This document shows, one piece after another, positions 51,548 to 59,967 of a stretch of DNA of 64,000 nucleotides; position 1 is the first letter of the stretch, and every line of letters starts with the position of its first letter. The translations under genes were made by a program, and so were the position numbers. A model generated the notes under the pieces. That model made no database searches, was not told the DNA's origin, and saw nothing but the letters and a program-made list of their open reading frames with translations. The DNA comes from Ruminiclostridium cellulolyticum H10 (GTDB lineage Bacteria; Bacillota; Clostridia; Acetivibrionales; DSM-1351): contig NC_011898.1 of assembly GCF_000022065.1 (NCBI RefSeq), forward strand, positions 2,224,501 through 2,288,500, in the 5' to 3' direction.

Positions 51548-52978
51548 TTATTTTCTTTCAAGAAAAACCTTCATAGCCCTATAGCTCATATAAACATCTA
51601 TCTTACTTGATATTTCCATTGGAGAGTGCATTGAAAGTATGGGCACTCCACAATCCAGAACATCAACACCAAGATTAGCAACATGCTGAGCAATTGTTCC
51701 GCCTCCGCCTAGGTCAACCTTACCCATTTCAGATAAATGCCATATAATTCCTTCTTTATTAAACAGATTCCTGATTTCCGATACAAACTCGGCATTGGCA
51801 TCGCTTGCATCATATTTCCCCCTTGAACCTGTATATTTTTGAAGTACTACGCCATTTCCCATATATGATGAATTGGATTTTTCATTAACACTTGTATACG
51901 TTGGGTCAACAGCAGCATTAACATCAGCTGAAAGCATTTTTGAATTTTCCAGACATTGATTTGTCAAAATGTCCGAGTAATTATCTGCGGTTAAATACAA
52001 TAGTTTTGATATAAAGCTCTTGAGAAGATTGGACTGGGCACCTGTATTTCCCATGCTTCCAATTTCCTCCTTATCAGTAAGTATGCATAATGCGGTTTTT
52101 TCAGGCTGTGTAAGCTCAAGCATTGCTTTTACGCATGTAAATGCACAAACCCTGTCATCCTGACCATATGCCCCTACCATACTCCTGTCCAATCCAATAT
52201 CTCTTGCCTTGAAAGCAGGTACTGCCTCCAGTTCTGCTGATATGAAATCCTCTTCCACCATTCCGTATTTTTCGTTTAAAAGCTTTAATATATTCAGCTT
52301 AATTTTGTCCTTTACTTTATCATCCTTATAAGGTATTGAACCAAGCAGAATGTTGAGACTCTCGCCCTCAACAACCTCAGTAGCTTTTTTCTGCATCTGA
52401 TTCTGAGCCAGATGAGGTAACAAATCCGTTATGGTAAATACAGGGTCCTTGTCGTCCTCTCCTATACAAACTTCCACCTTTGTACCATCTGCCTTAAAAA
52501 CTACACCATGAAGAGAATAAGGAATAGTTACCCATTGGTATTTTTTAATGCCTCCATAGTAATGAGTCTTCAAAAGTACCATGCCTGTATCCTCGTAAAG
52601 GGGGTTTGGCTTAAGGTCAAGGCGTGGAGAATCAATGTGTGCTCCTACCATATTAATACCCTGAGTAAGAGGCTCTCGCCCAATTACTGCAAAAACTGCG
52701 GATTTCTGCTTGTTTATGTAGTACACCTTTGTACCTTGTTTCAATTTACTACCCTTTTTCATAAGTTCATTAAGGTTCTCGTAGCCTGACTTAACTAATT
52801 GACTTTCTACAACCGAACAGAATTCTCTTTCTGTTTTACCTTTATCAAGATATGTCTTGTAGTCCTCGCATAAGTCAAAAGCCTTTTGGACTTCTTTTTC
52901 ACTATGTTCCCAAGCATTTTTTTGTTTATAGACAAGCCTTTCATTTAATAATTCACCCTGAGTTTTTTCTTTATCCAT
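51548..52978 (-). CDS. M18 family aminopeptidase
   Basis: A 476-aa zinc aminopeptidase of the DAP/ApeB family. Metal and catalytic blocks: GAHIDSPRLDLKPNP near residue 92-106, YGQDDRVCAFTC near residue 265-276, TDKEEIGSMGNTGAQS near residue 297-312, and the C-terminal VPILSMHSPMEISSKID. It cleaves N-terminal (often acidic) residues. AGAGAGGTTATATT precedes the ATG. It is divergent from the PHP phosphatase gene. Confidence 0.93.
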   Translation of the reverse strand: MDKEKTQGELLNERLVYKQKNAWEHSEKEVQKAFDLCEDYKTYLDKGKTEREFCSVVESQLVKSGYENLNELMKKGSKLKQGTKVYYINKQKSAVFAVIGREPLTQGINMVGAHIDSPRLDLKPNPLYEDTGMVLLKTHYYGGIKKYQWVTIPYSLHGVVFKADGTKVEVCIGEDDKDPVFTITDLLPHLAQNQMQKKATEVVEGESLNILLGSIPYKDDKVKDKIKLNILKLLNEKYGMVEEDFISAELEAVPAFKARDIGLDRSMVGAYGQDDRVCAFTCVKAMLELTQPEKTALCILTDKEEIGSMGNTGAQSNLLKSFISKLLYLTADNYSDILTNQCLENSKMLSADVNAAVDPTYTSVNEKSNSSYMGNGVVLQKYTGSRGKYDASDANAEFVSEIRNLFNKEGIIWHLSEMGKVDLGGGGTIAQHVANLGVDVLDCGVPILSMHSPMEISSKIDVYMSYRAMKVFLERK

Positions 52979-53113
52979 AATATAACCTCTCTCTTTTTTG
53001 ACTTTTAGTATAAAATATTGATAATATTAATTAGTATTACATTTGATAGTACATCATATTTAATAGGATGATTAATTTTAGTTTTATTATACTTTTCAAA
53101 GGAGAAAGTTACA

Positions 53114-53911
53114 ATGCATGACAACCATATTCATTCAAAATTTTCTGCAGATTCTCATATGGAAGCTGAAGAAGCCTGTAAAAGAGCAGTTGAAATAGGA
53201 CTCTCCGGGCTCGTTTTTACAGACCATGTTGATTATGATTTCCCAGATTTTGATGAGAGCTTTTTAATAGATTACAATGAGTATTTTTCTTTTTTTCACG
53301 AGCTAAAGGCTAGATGGAAATCAAAGCTTGATATACTTATAGGAGTTGAAATGGGCTATCAACCCCAGGTAATTGACGAAATTGAAAATACCCTGAATAG
53401 TTATAGCTTTGACTTTGTTATTAATTCAGTACACATAATAGAACACAAGGATCCTTACACAGGGGATTACTTTATAGGGAAAACACAGGAGCAGGCTTAT
53501 GAAAGATATTTGCAGGAAATTCTTTGTTCAGTAAACGCATATGATAATTATGACGTCATAGGTCATATAGGATATGCTGCCCGATACGGTAACTATAAAG
53601 ACAAACCTATCAGGTACAAGGATTACAGTGATATTATTGATGAGATTTTAAAAGCAGTCATAGAAAAAGGAAAAGGTATTGAGCTAAATACTTCTGGCCT
53701 GCGTGGTGATCTTGGTTGTACAATCCCGGGCTATGATGTTTTTAAAAGATATTTCGAGTTGGGAGGGGAGATTATTACTATTGGCTCCGATTCCCACTAT
53801 ACCGAACATCTTGGACATAGTTTCAATGAAGCACTGGAATACATGGCAAATATTGGATTTAAGCAAGTTGCTCATTTTGAAAAAAGAAAACCTGTTTTTG
53901 AAAAGATATGA
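53114..53911 (+). CDS. PHP-domain phosphatase, histidinol-phosphatase (HisJ) family
   Basis: A 265-aa PHP protein with metal motifs DNHIHSKFSADS, FTDHVDYDFPDF, the HIIEH and GHIGYAARYG blocks, and the terminal GSDSHYTEHLGH. The HisJ subfamily dephosphorylates L-histidinol phosphate, and sequence and length fit it; related PHP proteins have other substrates, and no his genes are nearby. AAAGGAGAAAGTTACA precedes the ATG. Confidence 0.85.
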   Translation: MHDNHIHSKFSADSHMEAEEACKRAVEIGLSGLVFTDHVDYDFPDFDESFLIDYNEYFSFFHELKARWKSKLDILIGVEMGYQPQVIDEIENTLNSYSFDFVINSVHIIEHKDPYTGDYFIGKTQEQAYERYLQEILCSVNAYDNYDVIGHIGYAARYGNYKDKPIRYKDYSDIIDEILKAVIEKGKGIELNTSGLRGDLGCTIPGYDVFKRYFELGGEIITIGSDSHYTEHLGHSFNEALEYMANIGFKQVAHFEKRKPVFEKI

Positions 53912-53914
53912 TAA

Positions 53915-53947
53915 GAGGCTGTTGCAAATTTATTTTGCGACAACCCC
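53915..53947. terminator. Hairpin shared by convergent genes; ends match the 50514 repeat
   Basis: GG(C)TGTTGCAAA-TTTAT-TTTGCGACA(A)CC: about 11 bp with G-T pairs, lying between the PHP gene and the small gene at 53955. It lacks a full T run, so terminator strength is uncertain; its sequence equals the outer arms of the element at 50514-50643. Confidence 0.5.
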
Positions 53948-53954
53948 TGTTTAA

Positions 53955-54143
53955 TTATTTGTGTATAAGGTCTATTGTACCTAATACAACATGTGCTATT
54001 CCAAATCCAATAACGCCTGCCCCTATAGCAACTGCTGTATCACGCTTCTTCATGCCATGTTTTTTCATGTCATAGCCTCTCATTGCCAGTCCTGTTGCTG
54101 TAACAGCCGTTCCTAATACTGTTGGAATCAATCCTTCACGCAA
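53955..54143 (-). CDS. Small membrane protein, 62 aa, unknown function
   Basis: A glycine- and alanine-rich protein with two hydrophobic segments (PTVLGTAVTATGLAM and AVAIGAGVIGFGIAHVVLG) separated by a basic KKHGMKKRD loop, suggesting a helical hairpin. I start it at TTG 54143 because AGGAGG lies 8 nt upstream. The ATG at 54188 has no RBS. It is probably monocistronic. Function unknown. Confidence 0.65.
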   Translation of the reverse strand: MREGLIPTVLGTAVTATGLAMRGYDMKKHGMKKRDTAVAIGAGVIGFGIAHVVLGTIDLIHK

Positions 54144-54221
54144 ATCCAATCCCTCCTCATAAAACATGTTCTTATTTAATGTCTGCACTTAAATAAAATA
54201 TATGTTGGTAAATAAGCAGTA

Positions 54222-55781
54222 TTAAAGAAATCTTTGGTTTTTTGCCCATTTTTCCTTGCTTTGATACATTTTTTCTATTTCAGCAGGAATTTTGCCCTCA
54301 ACAGTTTTCAAAATTTGTCTGAAAAACACAAGGTCATTGTATGTAACCAAAGGGTAATCATCTGTCATGAATACACCCTGTGGTGTAACCCTATACCACA
54401 AGTCCCCGTTAGGTCGTATCCATTTGCTGCTGGTTAGCTTTATGGAATTAAGCATCTCTAAGGCCATTTTATGACATTCCTTATCGCCTGTGAGATTATA
54501 GTAGAGAAACATTACCTCTGTTTCCGCAATAAAGTGATTAAGTGAGGTTGGATTTATTTTATTTTTTCCACTAATATCCATATAGTCAGGTACAAATTTT
54601 GCTTTTCCAATGCTATACTGCTTTGTCTTGTAATAATTTTTGTAAAAAGTTATGTATTTATTCAACTTATCGAGTATATATTTATCAGGATAGTCCTTAT
54701 AAATGTATATCAGCGATGTCATTGTGTCTGAATTGAACCTTGTATCATAGAAATTATATTTTATGTTATAATCAGAATTAAGCCATTCAGACATTGGCTG
54801 TGTGGGTATGTATCCGGTCTTGTTAATTGAATCGGCAAAGGCATACATGGAATAGACACCTACTGTTTTGAAAAGACTTCCTTTGTCCAATACCCATTTG
54901 CATGCCCGTACCTGAAGTCCGGCAGGGTTCTTAAAATAGGTTTTTACGCTGGAGGATCTGGGAACGTAATTATACATGTTTTCCCTGTAAACGCCATCAC
55001 TGAAAAATATTGTCCCAGATTCAAAATCCATCTTCAACATAGTATTAAAAGCGGTTTTATAATTCCAATCCACCATAGGATTAACGGATAAAAGCCAGTT
55101 TCCCCTAATTTCTCTTTTTGCGATTGAGTTTAATGTTATCTGAGAGTTGAACCCATCTTTTGATTTTGTAAGAACATTGTCTGCCTTGTACTTGTATATT
55201 TCACATACTGTGGACCCTAATCCCTTGGCTGAAATGATTTCGCCAAACTTAATATAACGTTTTGCACTTTCCAGATATGTAACTTTATTTGAGAGTGTTA
55301 TCTTGCTTTGAGCTTTTTCTCTTTTTAAAATATATTTGCCCTTTTGATTGGGAAAAGTCAGAATATCCAGATTTTTCTGTTCACTATATGCTTTTATATC
55401 ATATTTAAGCTTGATATTAGCTTCATCCGAATAGTAGTTTATAAAAAACATCCAGTTATTGTTATCACTCAAACTTTTCAAGGTTAAATTTACATATCCT
55501 ATCTTCTTTCCATTTTTGTATTGTATCAATTTGTAAATTTTTGATGCCATATATTTATATTTGCTAATATAAGGGCTCTGAACTACATATTTAACATCTG
55601 ACCGGGTATTGTACAAAAGTACTTTAAATTCAGGGTTTTTGTCATTATCAGCATCAATACTGACAGACTGAATAAGTGTGTTTTTATTAGTATGGTCAGC
55701 ACTGTAACTGTTATCTACATGAAAAGATACTGTAATTAATACAACTGCAAGAAATAGAATACGCAATTTATTTTTCCGCAT
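54222..55781 (-). CDS. Secreted protein of unknown function, 519 aa
   Basis: An exported protein: signal peptide with basic MRKNK and cleavage near SYSA (about residue 28). Residues about 30-230 are rich in Tyr, Lys and beta-strand-forming sequence. The C-terminal ~250 residues are helical and contain NWLLSVNPMVDWNYKTAF-like and INPTSLNHFIAETEVMFLYY blocks, resembling alpha/alpha toroid enzymes such as D-glucuronyl C5-epimerase or glycoside hydrolases of that fold. No catalytic residues can be assigned by eye. GGGGGTATAT precedes the ATG; it is monocistronic. Carbohydrate modification is inference only. Confidence 0.6.
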   Translation of the reverse strand: MRKNKLRILFLAVVLITVSFHVDNSYSADHTNKNTLIQSVSIDADNDKNPEFKVLLYNTRSDVKYVVQSPYISKYKYMASKIYKLIQYKNGKKIGYVNLTLKSLSDNNNWMFFINYYSDEANIKLKYDIKAYSEQKNLDILTFPNQKGKYILKREKAQSKITLSNKVTYLESAKRYIKFGEIISAKGLGSTVCEIYKYKADNVLTKSKDGFNSQITLNSIAKREIRGNWLLSVNPMVDWNYKTAFNTMLKMDFESGTIFFSDGVYRENMYNYVPRSSSVKTYFKNPAGLQVRACKWVLDKGSLFKTVGVYSMYAFADSINKTGYIPTQPMSEWLNSDYNIKYNFYDTRFNSDTMTSLIYIYKDYPDKYILDKLNKYITFYKNYYKTKQYSIGKAKFVPDYMDISGKNKINPTSLNHFIAETEVMFLYYNLTGDKECHKMALEMLNSIKLTSSKWIRPNGDLWYRVTPQGVFMTDDYPLVTYNDLVFFRQILKTVEGKIPAEIEKMYQSKEKWAKNQRFL

Positions 55782-55857
55782 ATATACCCCCTTTTTTACT
55801 TATATACATATATTACCAGTATATTTTTGTTAATTCAATTGCATTTTACGGACACAC

Positions 55858-55908
55858 AAAAAAATCTCCTATCAACAGTTTATCTTTGTTCTGATAGAAG
55901 ATTTTTTT
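55858..55908 (-). terminator. mnmA terminator
   Basis: ATCT(T)CTATCA ... TGATAG(G)AGATTTTTTT with one mismatch per arm, immediately past the mnmA stop; T and A runs on both sides make it possibly bidirectional. Confidence 0.8.
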
Positions 55909-55915
55909 ATATAAA

Positions 55916-56995
55916 TTAATCTATTGTACCGCCGCCTACGACTACATCACCATCATAGAACACTACCGATTGCCCCGGGGTAATGGCTCTTTGAGGTGTA
56001 TCAAATACAACTCTTATCCTGTTTTCATCAATTATACTTATTGTTGCCGGTGCCTCCTTCGCTGAATACCTAATCTTTGCATTTACCCTCATTCCATCTA
56101 TTGGCTTCTCAATTGAAATAAAATTCAAGTCTGATGCCGTCAATTTTTCGGAAAATACCTCACTGTCATCTCCTAGAACAACAGTATTATTTACAGGGTC
56201 AACAGCTACCACGAACATTGGTTTTCCGAAGGCAATACCAAGTCCTTTTCTTTGACCAATCGTATAATGAACAATTCCTTTGTGATTACCCAACACATTC
56301 CCCTTCGTATCTACAAATTTGCCGGGAACAATTTTCTTGTCACAGTTCTCACTTAAAAATTTGCCATAATCATTATCGTGTATAAAGCAAATTTCCTGAC
56401 TATCAGGTTTTGTTGCCACAGACAGTCCAATTTCTTTTGCAATTTCTCTGATTTCATCCTTTGTATAATCACCCACCGGCATAAGCGTGTGACTTAATTG
56501 CTGCTGTGTCAAATTGTATAGTGCATATGTCTGATCTTTTTTGTCGGTAACGGATTTCTTCAGAATAAACCTTCCCGTTTCAGCGTCCTGTATTACTTTT
56601 GCATAATGCCCTGTTGCAATATAGTCTATTCCCATAGAAAGGGCCTTATCCAACATAGCCTGCCACTTTACATGTCTGTTGCATGCAATGCAGGGGTTGG
56701 GGGTTCTTCCTTTGAAATACTCTTCCTTGAAATATTCAATAACTGTTTTACTAAAAATGTCCTTAAAATTAAGAACATAATAAGGTATCCCCAATTTGTT
56801 TGCAACTCTTCTGGCATCATCGACGGCTGAAAGTGAACAACATCCGCCTTCCGATTTCCGTCTCTCTTCATCCATATCCTGCCATATTTGTAGTGTTACA
56901 CCTATTACCTCATAGCCCTGTCTCAATAAAATGGCGGCAGCTACAGAACTGTCAACGCCGCCGCTCATACCAAGCATTACTTTCTTTGAACCCAT
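55916..56995 (-). CDS. mnmA: tRNA 2-thiouridylase MnmA
   Basis: A 359-aa ATP-pyrophosphatase-type enzyme adding sulfur at C2 of wobble U34 in tRNA-Lys/Glu/Gln. PP-loop [13 protein letters not shown] (about residues 10-22). The two catalytic cysteines lie in [14 protein letters not shown] and in [14 protein letters not shown]. It is the terminal gene of the iscR-iscS-iscU-mnmA cluster; IscS supplies the sulfur. GGAGATAAATA precedes the ATG. Confidence 0.96.
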   Translation of the reverse strand: MGSKKVMLGMSGGVDSSVAAAILLRQGYEVIGVTLQIWQDMDEERRKSEGGCCSLSAVDDARRVANKLGIPYYVLNFKDIFSKTVIEYFKEEYFKGRTPNPCIACNRHVKWQAMLDKALSMGIDYIATGHYAKVIQDAETGRFILKKSVTDKKDQTYALYNLTQQQLSHTLMPVGDYTKDEIREIAKEIGLSVATKPDSQEICFIHDNDYGKFLSENCDKKIVPGKFVDTKGNVLGNHKGIVHYTIGQRKGLGIAFGKPMFVVAVDPVNNTVVLGDDSEVFSEKLTASDLNFISIEKPIDGMRVNAKIRYSAKEAPATISIIDENRIRVVFDTPQRAITPGQSVVFYDGDVVVGGGTID

Positions 56996-57016
56996 TATTT
57001 ATCTCCTGCAATATTT

Positions 57017-57478
57017 CTATTCTTCGTCTTCAAAGTTTTCCTCACGGCCATGACTGTGGTGACAGCATGAACACTCACCGGTACAATCCCCGCCTTCATT
57101 TGAGTCAACCAATCCGTTTCTTTTTCTATAATCTGTCAGTGCAGCTGCTATTGCTTCCTCTGCAAGATTTGAACAATGCATCTTTGCCGGAGGTAGTCCG
57201 TCCAATGCCTCTGCAACGGCCTTATTGGTTATATTCATAGCCTCTTCAACTGTCTTACCCTTGACCAACTCGGTTGCCATGCTGCTGGTAGCAACTGCTG
57301 CACCGCATCCGAAGGTCTTAAACTTTGCATCAACAACTATATTATCCTCTATTTTAAGATACATTTTCATTATATCTCCGCATTTTGAGTTTCCGACCTG
57401 TCCTACACCATCAGCATCTTCTATTTCCCCAACATTTCTCGGATTTGAAAAATGATCCATAACCTTTTCACTATACAT
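57017..57478 (-). CDS. iscU: Fe-S cluster scaffold IscU/NifU N-terminal domain
   Basis: A 153-aa scaffold with the three ligand cysteines: GNSKCGDIMKMY, KTFGCGAAVATSS and KMHCSNLAEEA, plus the adjacent Asp. It assembles [2Fe-2S]/[4Fe-4S] clusters from IscS sulfur. It has an unusual C-terminal tail with Cys and His (CTGECSCCHHSHG) ending in acidic residues, beyond the usual ~130 aa, which may bind iron or another metal. GAGGTAAGTAAA precedes the ATG. It follows iscS by 43 nt. Confidence 0.93.
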   Translation of the reverse strand: MYSEKVMDHFSNPRNVGEIEDADGVGQVGNSKCGDIMKMYLKIEDNIVVDAKFKTFGCGAAVATSSMATELVKGKTVEEAMNITNKAVAEALDGLPPAKMHCSNLAEEAIAAALTDYRKRNGLVDSNEGGDCTGECSCCHHSHGREENFEDEE

Positions 57479-57521
57479 TTTACTTACCTCTTTTCCCTAT
57501 ATTAATTTGTTAAAATAATAA

Positions 57522-58703
57522 TTACTTCTTATCTTTTACAGCTTCCCAAAGAGGCGACATATCTCTTAGTTTTCTTACCATCTGAGGTATAACCTCAAGT
57601 ATATAATCAACATCTTCATGAGTATTTTCATCTCCAAAAGTAAGCCTCAACGAACCATGTGCTATCTCATGAGGCAAACCTATTGCAAGAAGTACATGTG
57701 ACGGGTCTAGTGAACCTGATGAACAGGCTGACCCGCTGGAGCCGCAAATTCCCTTCATATCAAGCATTAGGAGAAGTGATTCTCCCTCTATAAATTCAAA
57801 TGAAATATTTACGTTACCGGGCAGTCTGTTATGTCTGTGTCCGTTTAACCTGATATATGGAACTTTTGCAAAAAGTCCCTCAATAGTTTTTTCTCTGAAT
57901 TCTGTGAGTTTCTTGTTGTATTCGTCAAGGTTTTCTGTAGCAATCTCAATTGCTTTTCCCAAACCAATTATTGCCGGAACATTTTCTGTACTCGCTCTTT
58001 TTCCACGCTCCTGCTGTCCTCCGTGGATAAAAGAGGGAATCTTGATGCCTTTCTTTATATATAAAGCTCCTATTCCTTTTGGCCCATAAAATTTGTGACT
58101 AGATAATGAAAGGAGGTCGACATTTAGCTCTTTAACGTCTATCCTTATATTTCCTACTGCCTGTACAGCATCTGTATGGAATAAAACTCCCTTTTCTTTT
58201 GCAATGGCACCAATCTCCTTTATAGGCTGAATAGTACCTATCTCATTATTCGCAAACATTATGCTTATCAGTATTGTATTATCCCTTATTGCATCTCTTA
58301 CCTGTTCAGGCGTTACAAGTCCGTCACTGTCAACAGGAAGATAAGTTATCTCAAAACCTTCGCCTTCAAGGTATTTACATGAACTCATTATCGCCGGATG
58401 CTCAATAGCGGATGTAATGATATGGTTTCCTTTTTTCTTAAACGCTGCAGCTATTCCCTTGAGTGCCCAGTTATCTGCTTCACTTCCAGAGCCTGTGAAG
58501 TATATCTCTCTGGGTTCTGCACCTATTGCATTTGCAACCTTTTCTCTGGACTCTTCTACTGCTTTTTTGCTGTCACGACCCAAACTATATATAGATGAAG
58601 CATTTCCAAAATGCTCACTAAAATACGGTTTCATAGCATCGAATACTTCAGATTTAACATATGTGGTGGCAGCATGATCCAAATATACTGTTTTATCCTC
58701 CAT
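57522..58703 (-). CDS. iscS: Cysteine desulfurase IscS/NifS
   Basis: A 393-aa class I desulfurase. PLP lysine in [16 protein letters not shown] (about residue 200), active cysteine on the mobile loop [20 protein letters not shown]. The N-terminal [15 protein letters not shown] is standard. ATG 58703 follows GGGAGTGTTAGTA; an upstream GTG is in frame but too close to the RBS. It donates sulfur to IscU and MnmA encoded next door. Confidence 0.95.
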   Translation of the reverse strand: MEDKTVYLDHAATTYVKSEVFDAMKPYFSEHFGNASSIYSLGRDSKKAVEESREKVANAIGAEPREIYFTGSGSEADNWALKGIAAAFKKKGNHIITSAIEHPAIMSSCKYLEGEGFEITYLPVDSDGLVTPEQVRDAIRDNTILISIMFANNEIGTIQPIKEIGAIAKEKGVLFHTDAVQAVGNIRIDVKELNVDLLSLSSHKFYGPKGIGALYIKKGIKIPSFIHGGQQERGKRASTENVPAIIGLGKAIEIATENLDEYNKKLTEFREKTIEGLFAKVPYIRLNGHRHNRLPGNVNISFEFIEGESLLLMLDMKGICGSSGSACSSGSLDPSHVLLAIGLPHEIAHGSLRLTFGDENTHEDVDYILEVIPQMVRKLRDMSPLWEAVKDKK

Positions 58704-58777
58704 TACTAACACTCCCTTATATATGTGAAAATTATATCTATTTTAATTATACCCCTGCAAGAAGCAACAAAAACAGC

Positions 58778-59224
58778 TTATATGTAGTAAATATAATCAT
58801 TGTTTGATTTATTCTCCAATTCTGAAACGAGATCAGCCAGTGTTATTGAGTCAACAACCTCGTTAACTTTATCTCTTATCTTGGCCCAGACATCTACGGT
58901 AACACACTCATCCGCCCTGTCACAGTTACTTGGTACATCCGGATCAATGCAGTCTACAGGACACAATGTCCCTTCAAGAGATCTCAGTATATCTCCCACG
59001 GTCATTTTATCTGCTGTTCTTGCCAGAAGATAGCCGCCTTGGGCTCCTCTAATACTTTTGACAAGGCCTGATTTTTTTAGAGATGAAAATAACTGTTCAA
59101 GGTAGTTTTCCGAAAGGTTCTGTCTTTCAGCAATACTTTTCAAAGAAACCTGTCCTTCACTTTCATGGGCGGCGAGATCAACAATAGCTCTCAATCCATA
59201 CCTTCCTTTTGTTGATACTTTCAC
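58778..59224 (-). CDS. iscR: Rrf2-family regulator IscR-like
   Basis: A 148-aa winged-helix regulator. The HTH region is MKVSTKGRYGLRAIVDLA through RQNLSENYLEQLFSSLKKSG, and RGAQGGYLLARTADKMTVGD is the wing. Cysteines CPVDCIDPDVPSNC and DEC form a cluster-binding loop, indicating an Fe-S-sensing IscR type rather than a cysteine-sensing CymR. The start is GTG with GGAGG 5 nt upstream. It heads the iscS-iscU-mnmA cluster; the inverted repeat at 59258-59289 may be its operator. Confidence 0.9.
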   Translation of the reverse strand: MKVSTKGRYGLRAIVDLAAHESEGQVSLKSIAERQNLSENYLEQLFSSLKKSGLVKSIRGAQGGYLLARTADKMTVGDILRSLEGTLCPVDCIDPDVPSNCDRADECVTVDVWAKIRDKVNEVVDSITLADLVSELENKSNNDYIYYI

Positions 59225-59257
59225 TTTAACCTCCGTGTCCCTTTTAAAGATTTATTG

Positions 59258-59289
59258 AGGCAATTAGCTGTTTAAAAGGCTAATTGCCT
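59258..59289. promoter_or_regulatory. Inverted repeat in the iscR leader, candidate operator
   Basis: AGGCAATTAGC-TGTTTAAAAG-GCTAATTGCCT: perfect 11-bp arms 34-65 nt upstream of the iscR start. It could be an autoregulatory binding site or a leader hairpin; no T run follows, so a terminator is unlikely. Confidence 0.5.
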
Positions 59290-59383
59290 TAATTCCAATT
59301 AAATTACTATGATTTAATCAGATGTTAACACATTGACAAAGTTTATGCAAGTATCTGTAAATTATTTTATTGTTTCATTTTGG

Positions 59384-59662
59384 CTAAAAAAACGAACTAT
59401 AGCATCTTGTCTTGAGCATATAATCAATTTCATCAATATTCTTACCATTTGAGCATACAATAAATACTCCGTAACCTGTACCGCCTGTGCCTTGGGCTGA
59501 ACTTATATTATCTTCGGTAATTGAGGAGAAATCAAAGTTTTTCCCTTGATAAACCACCGCATCCACAGGCTTTTTGTAGGAATACAAGTCAACAACCGTA
59601 TATCCCCTTTTTTTTAATCCCTCTGCTATATCAGATTGATTTGACGAAACCGCAATAATCAT
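59384..59662 (-). CDS. UPF0180 family protein (YkuS-like)
   Basis: A 92-aa soluble protein: MIIAVSSNQSDIAEGLKKRG at the N-terminus, KPVDAVVYQGKNFDFSSI centrally, and a Gly-rich AQGTGGTGYGVFIVCSNG turn, the UPF0180/YkuS pattern. ATG 59662 follows GAGGTGGATTTT. It sits between the small membrane gene and iscR, all on the minus strand. Function unknown. Confidence 0.85.
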   Translation of the reverse strand: MIIAVSSNQSDIAEGLKKRGYTVVDLYSYKKPVDAVVYQGKNFDFSSITEDNISSAQGTGGTGYGVFIVCSNGKNIDEIDYMLKTRCYSSFF

Positions 59663-59727
59663 AAAATCCACCTCAAATGTCCAGTAATCTATACAGGATA
59701 TTATTTGCTGTGGATTTATAATTATTC

Positions 59728-59967
59728 TTAGTTCTCTTTATTTTTTTCAGCTTCCTGCTCTATTGCCTGTTGTCCGCCAGTTACTACGGTATTTCTTTTT
59801 TCTCTTGCCAGCCTTGATTTTGAAAATATAAAAAATATAGCTATTAGTAAATACAATGCCACACTTGGAACAATTAAAACGTGGAATATTGCTATATTTA
59901 AAAGCAAAAGAACAAAACCTGCCAGTAATATCCATGCCAAGACTCTTTTTAATGTATTAGTCTCCAT
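59728..59967 (-). CDS. Small two-helix membrane protein, unknown function
   Basis: A 79-aa protein with two hydrophobic helices (about residues 8-27 and 30-48) and a charged C-terminal tail (LAREKRNTVVTGGQQAIEQE). GGAGGACTAAAA precedes ATG 59967, which lies within the last codons of rarA (10-nt overlap), so translation is coupled to rarA. A longer frame to 60012 is rejected for lack of an RBS. It is not a family I recognise. Confidence 0.7.
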   Translation of the reverse strand: METNTLKRVLAWILLAGFVLLLLNIAIFHVLIVPSVALYLLIAIFFIFSKSRLAREKRNTVVTGGQQAIEQEAEKNKEN

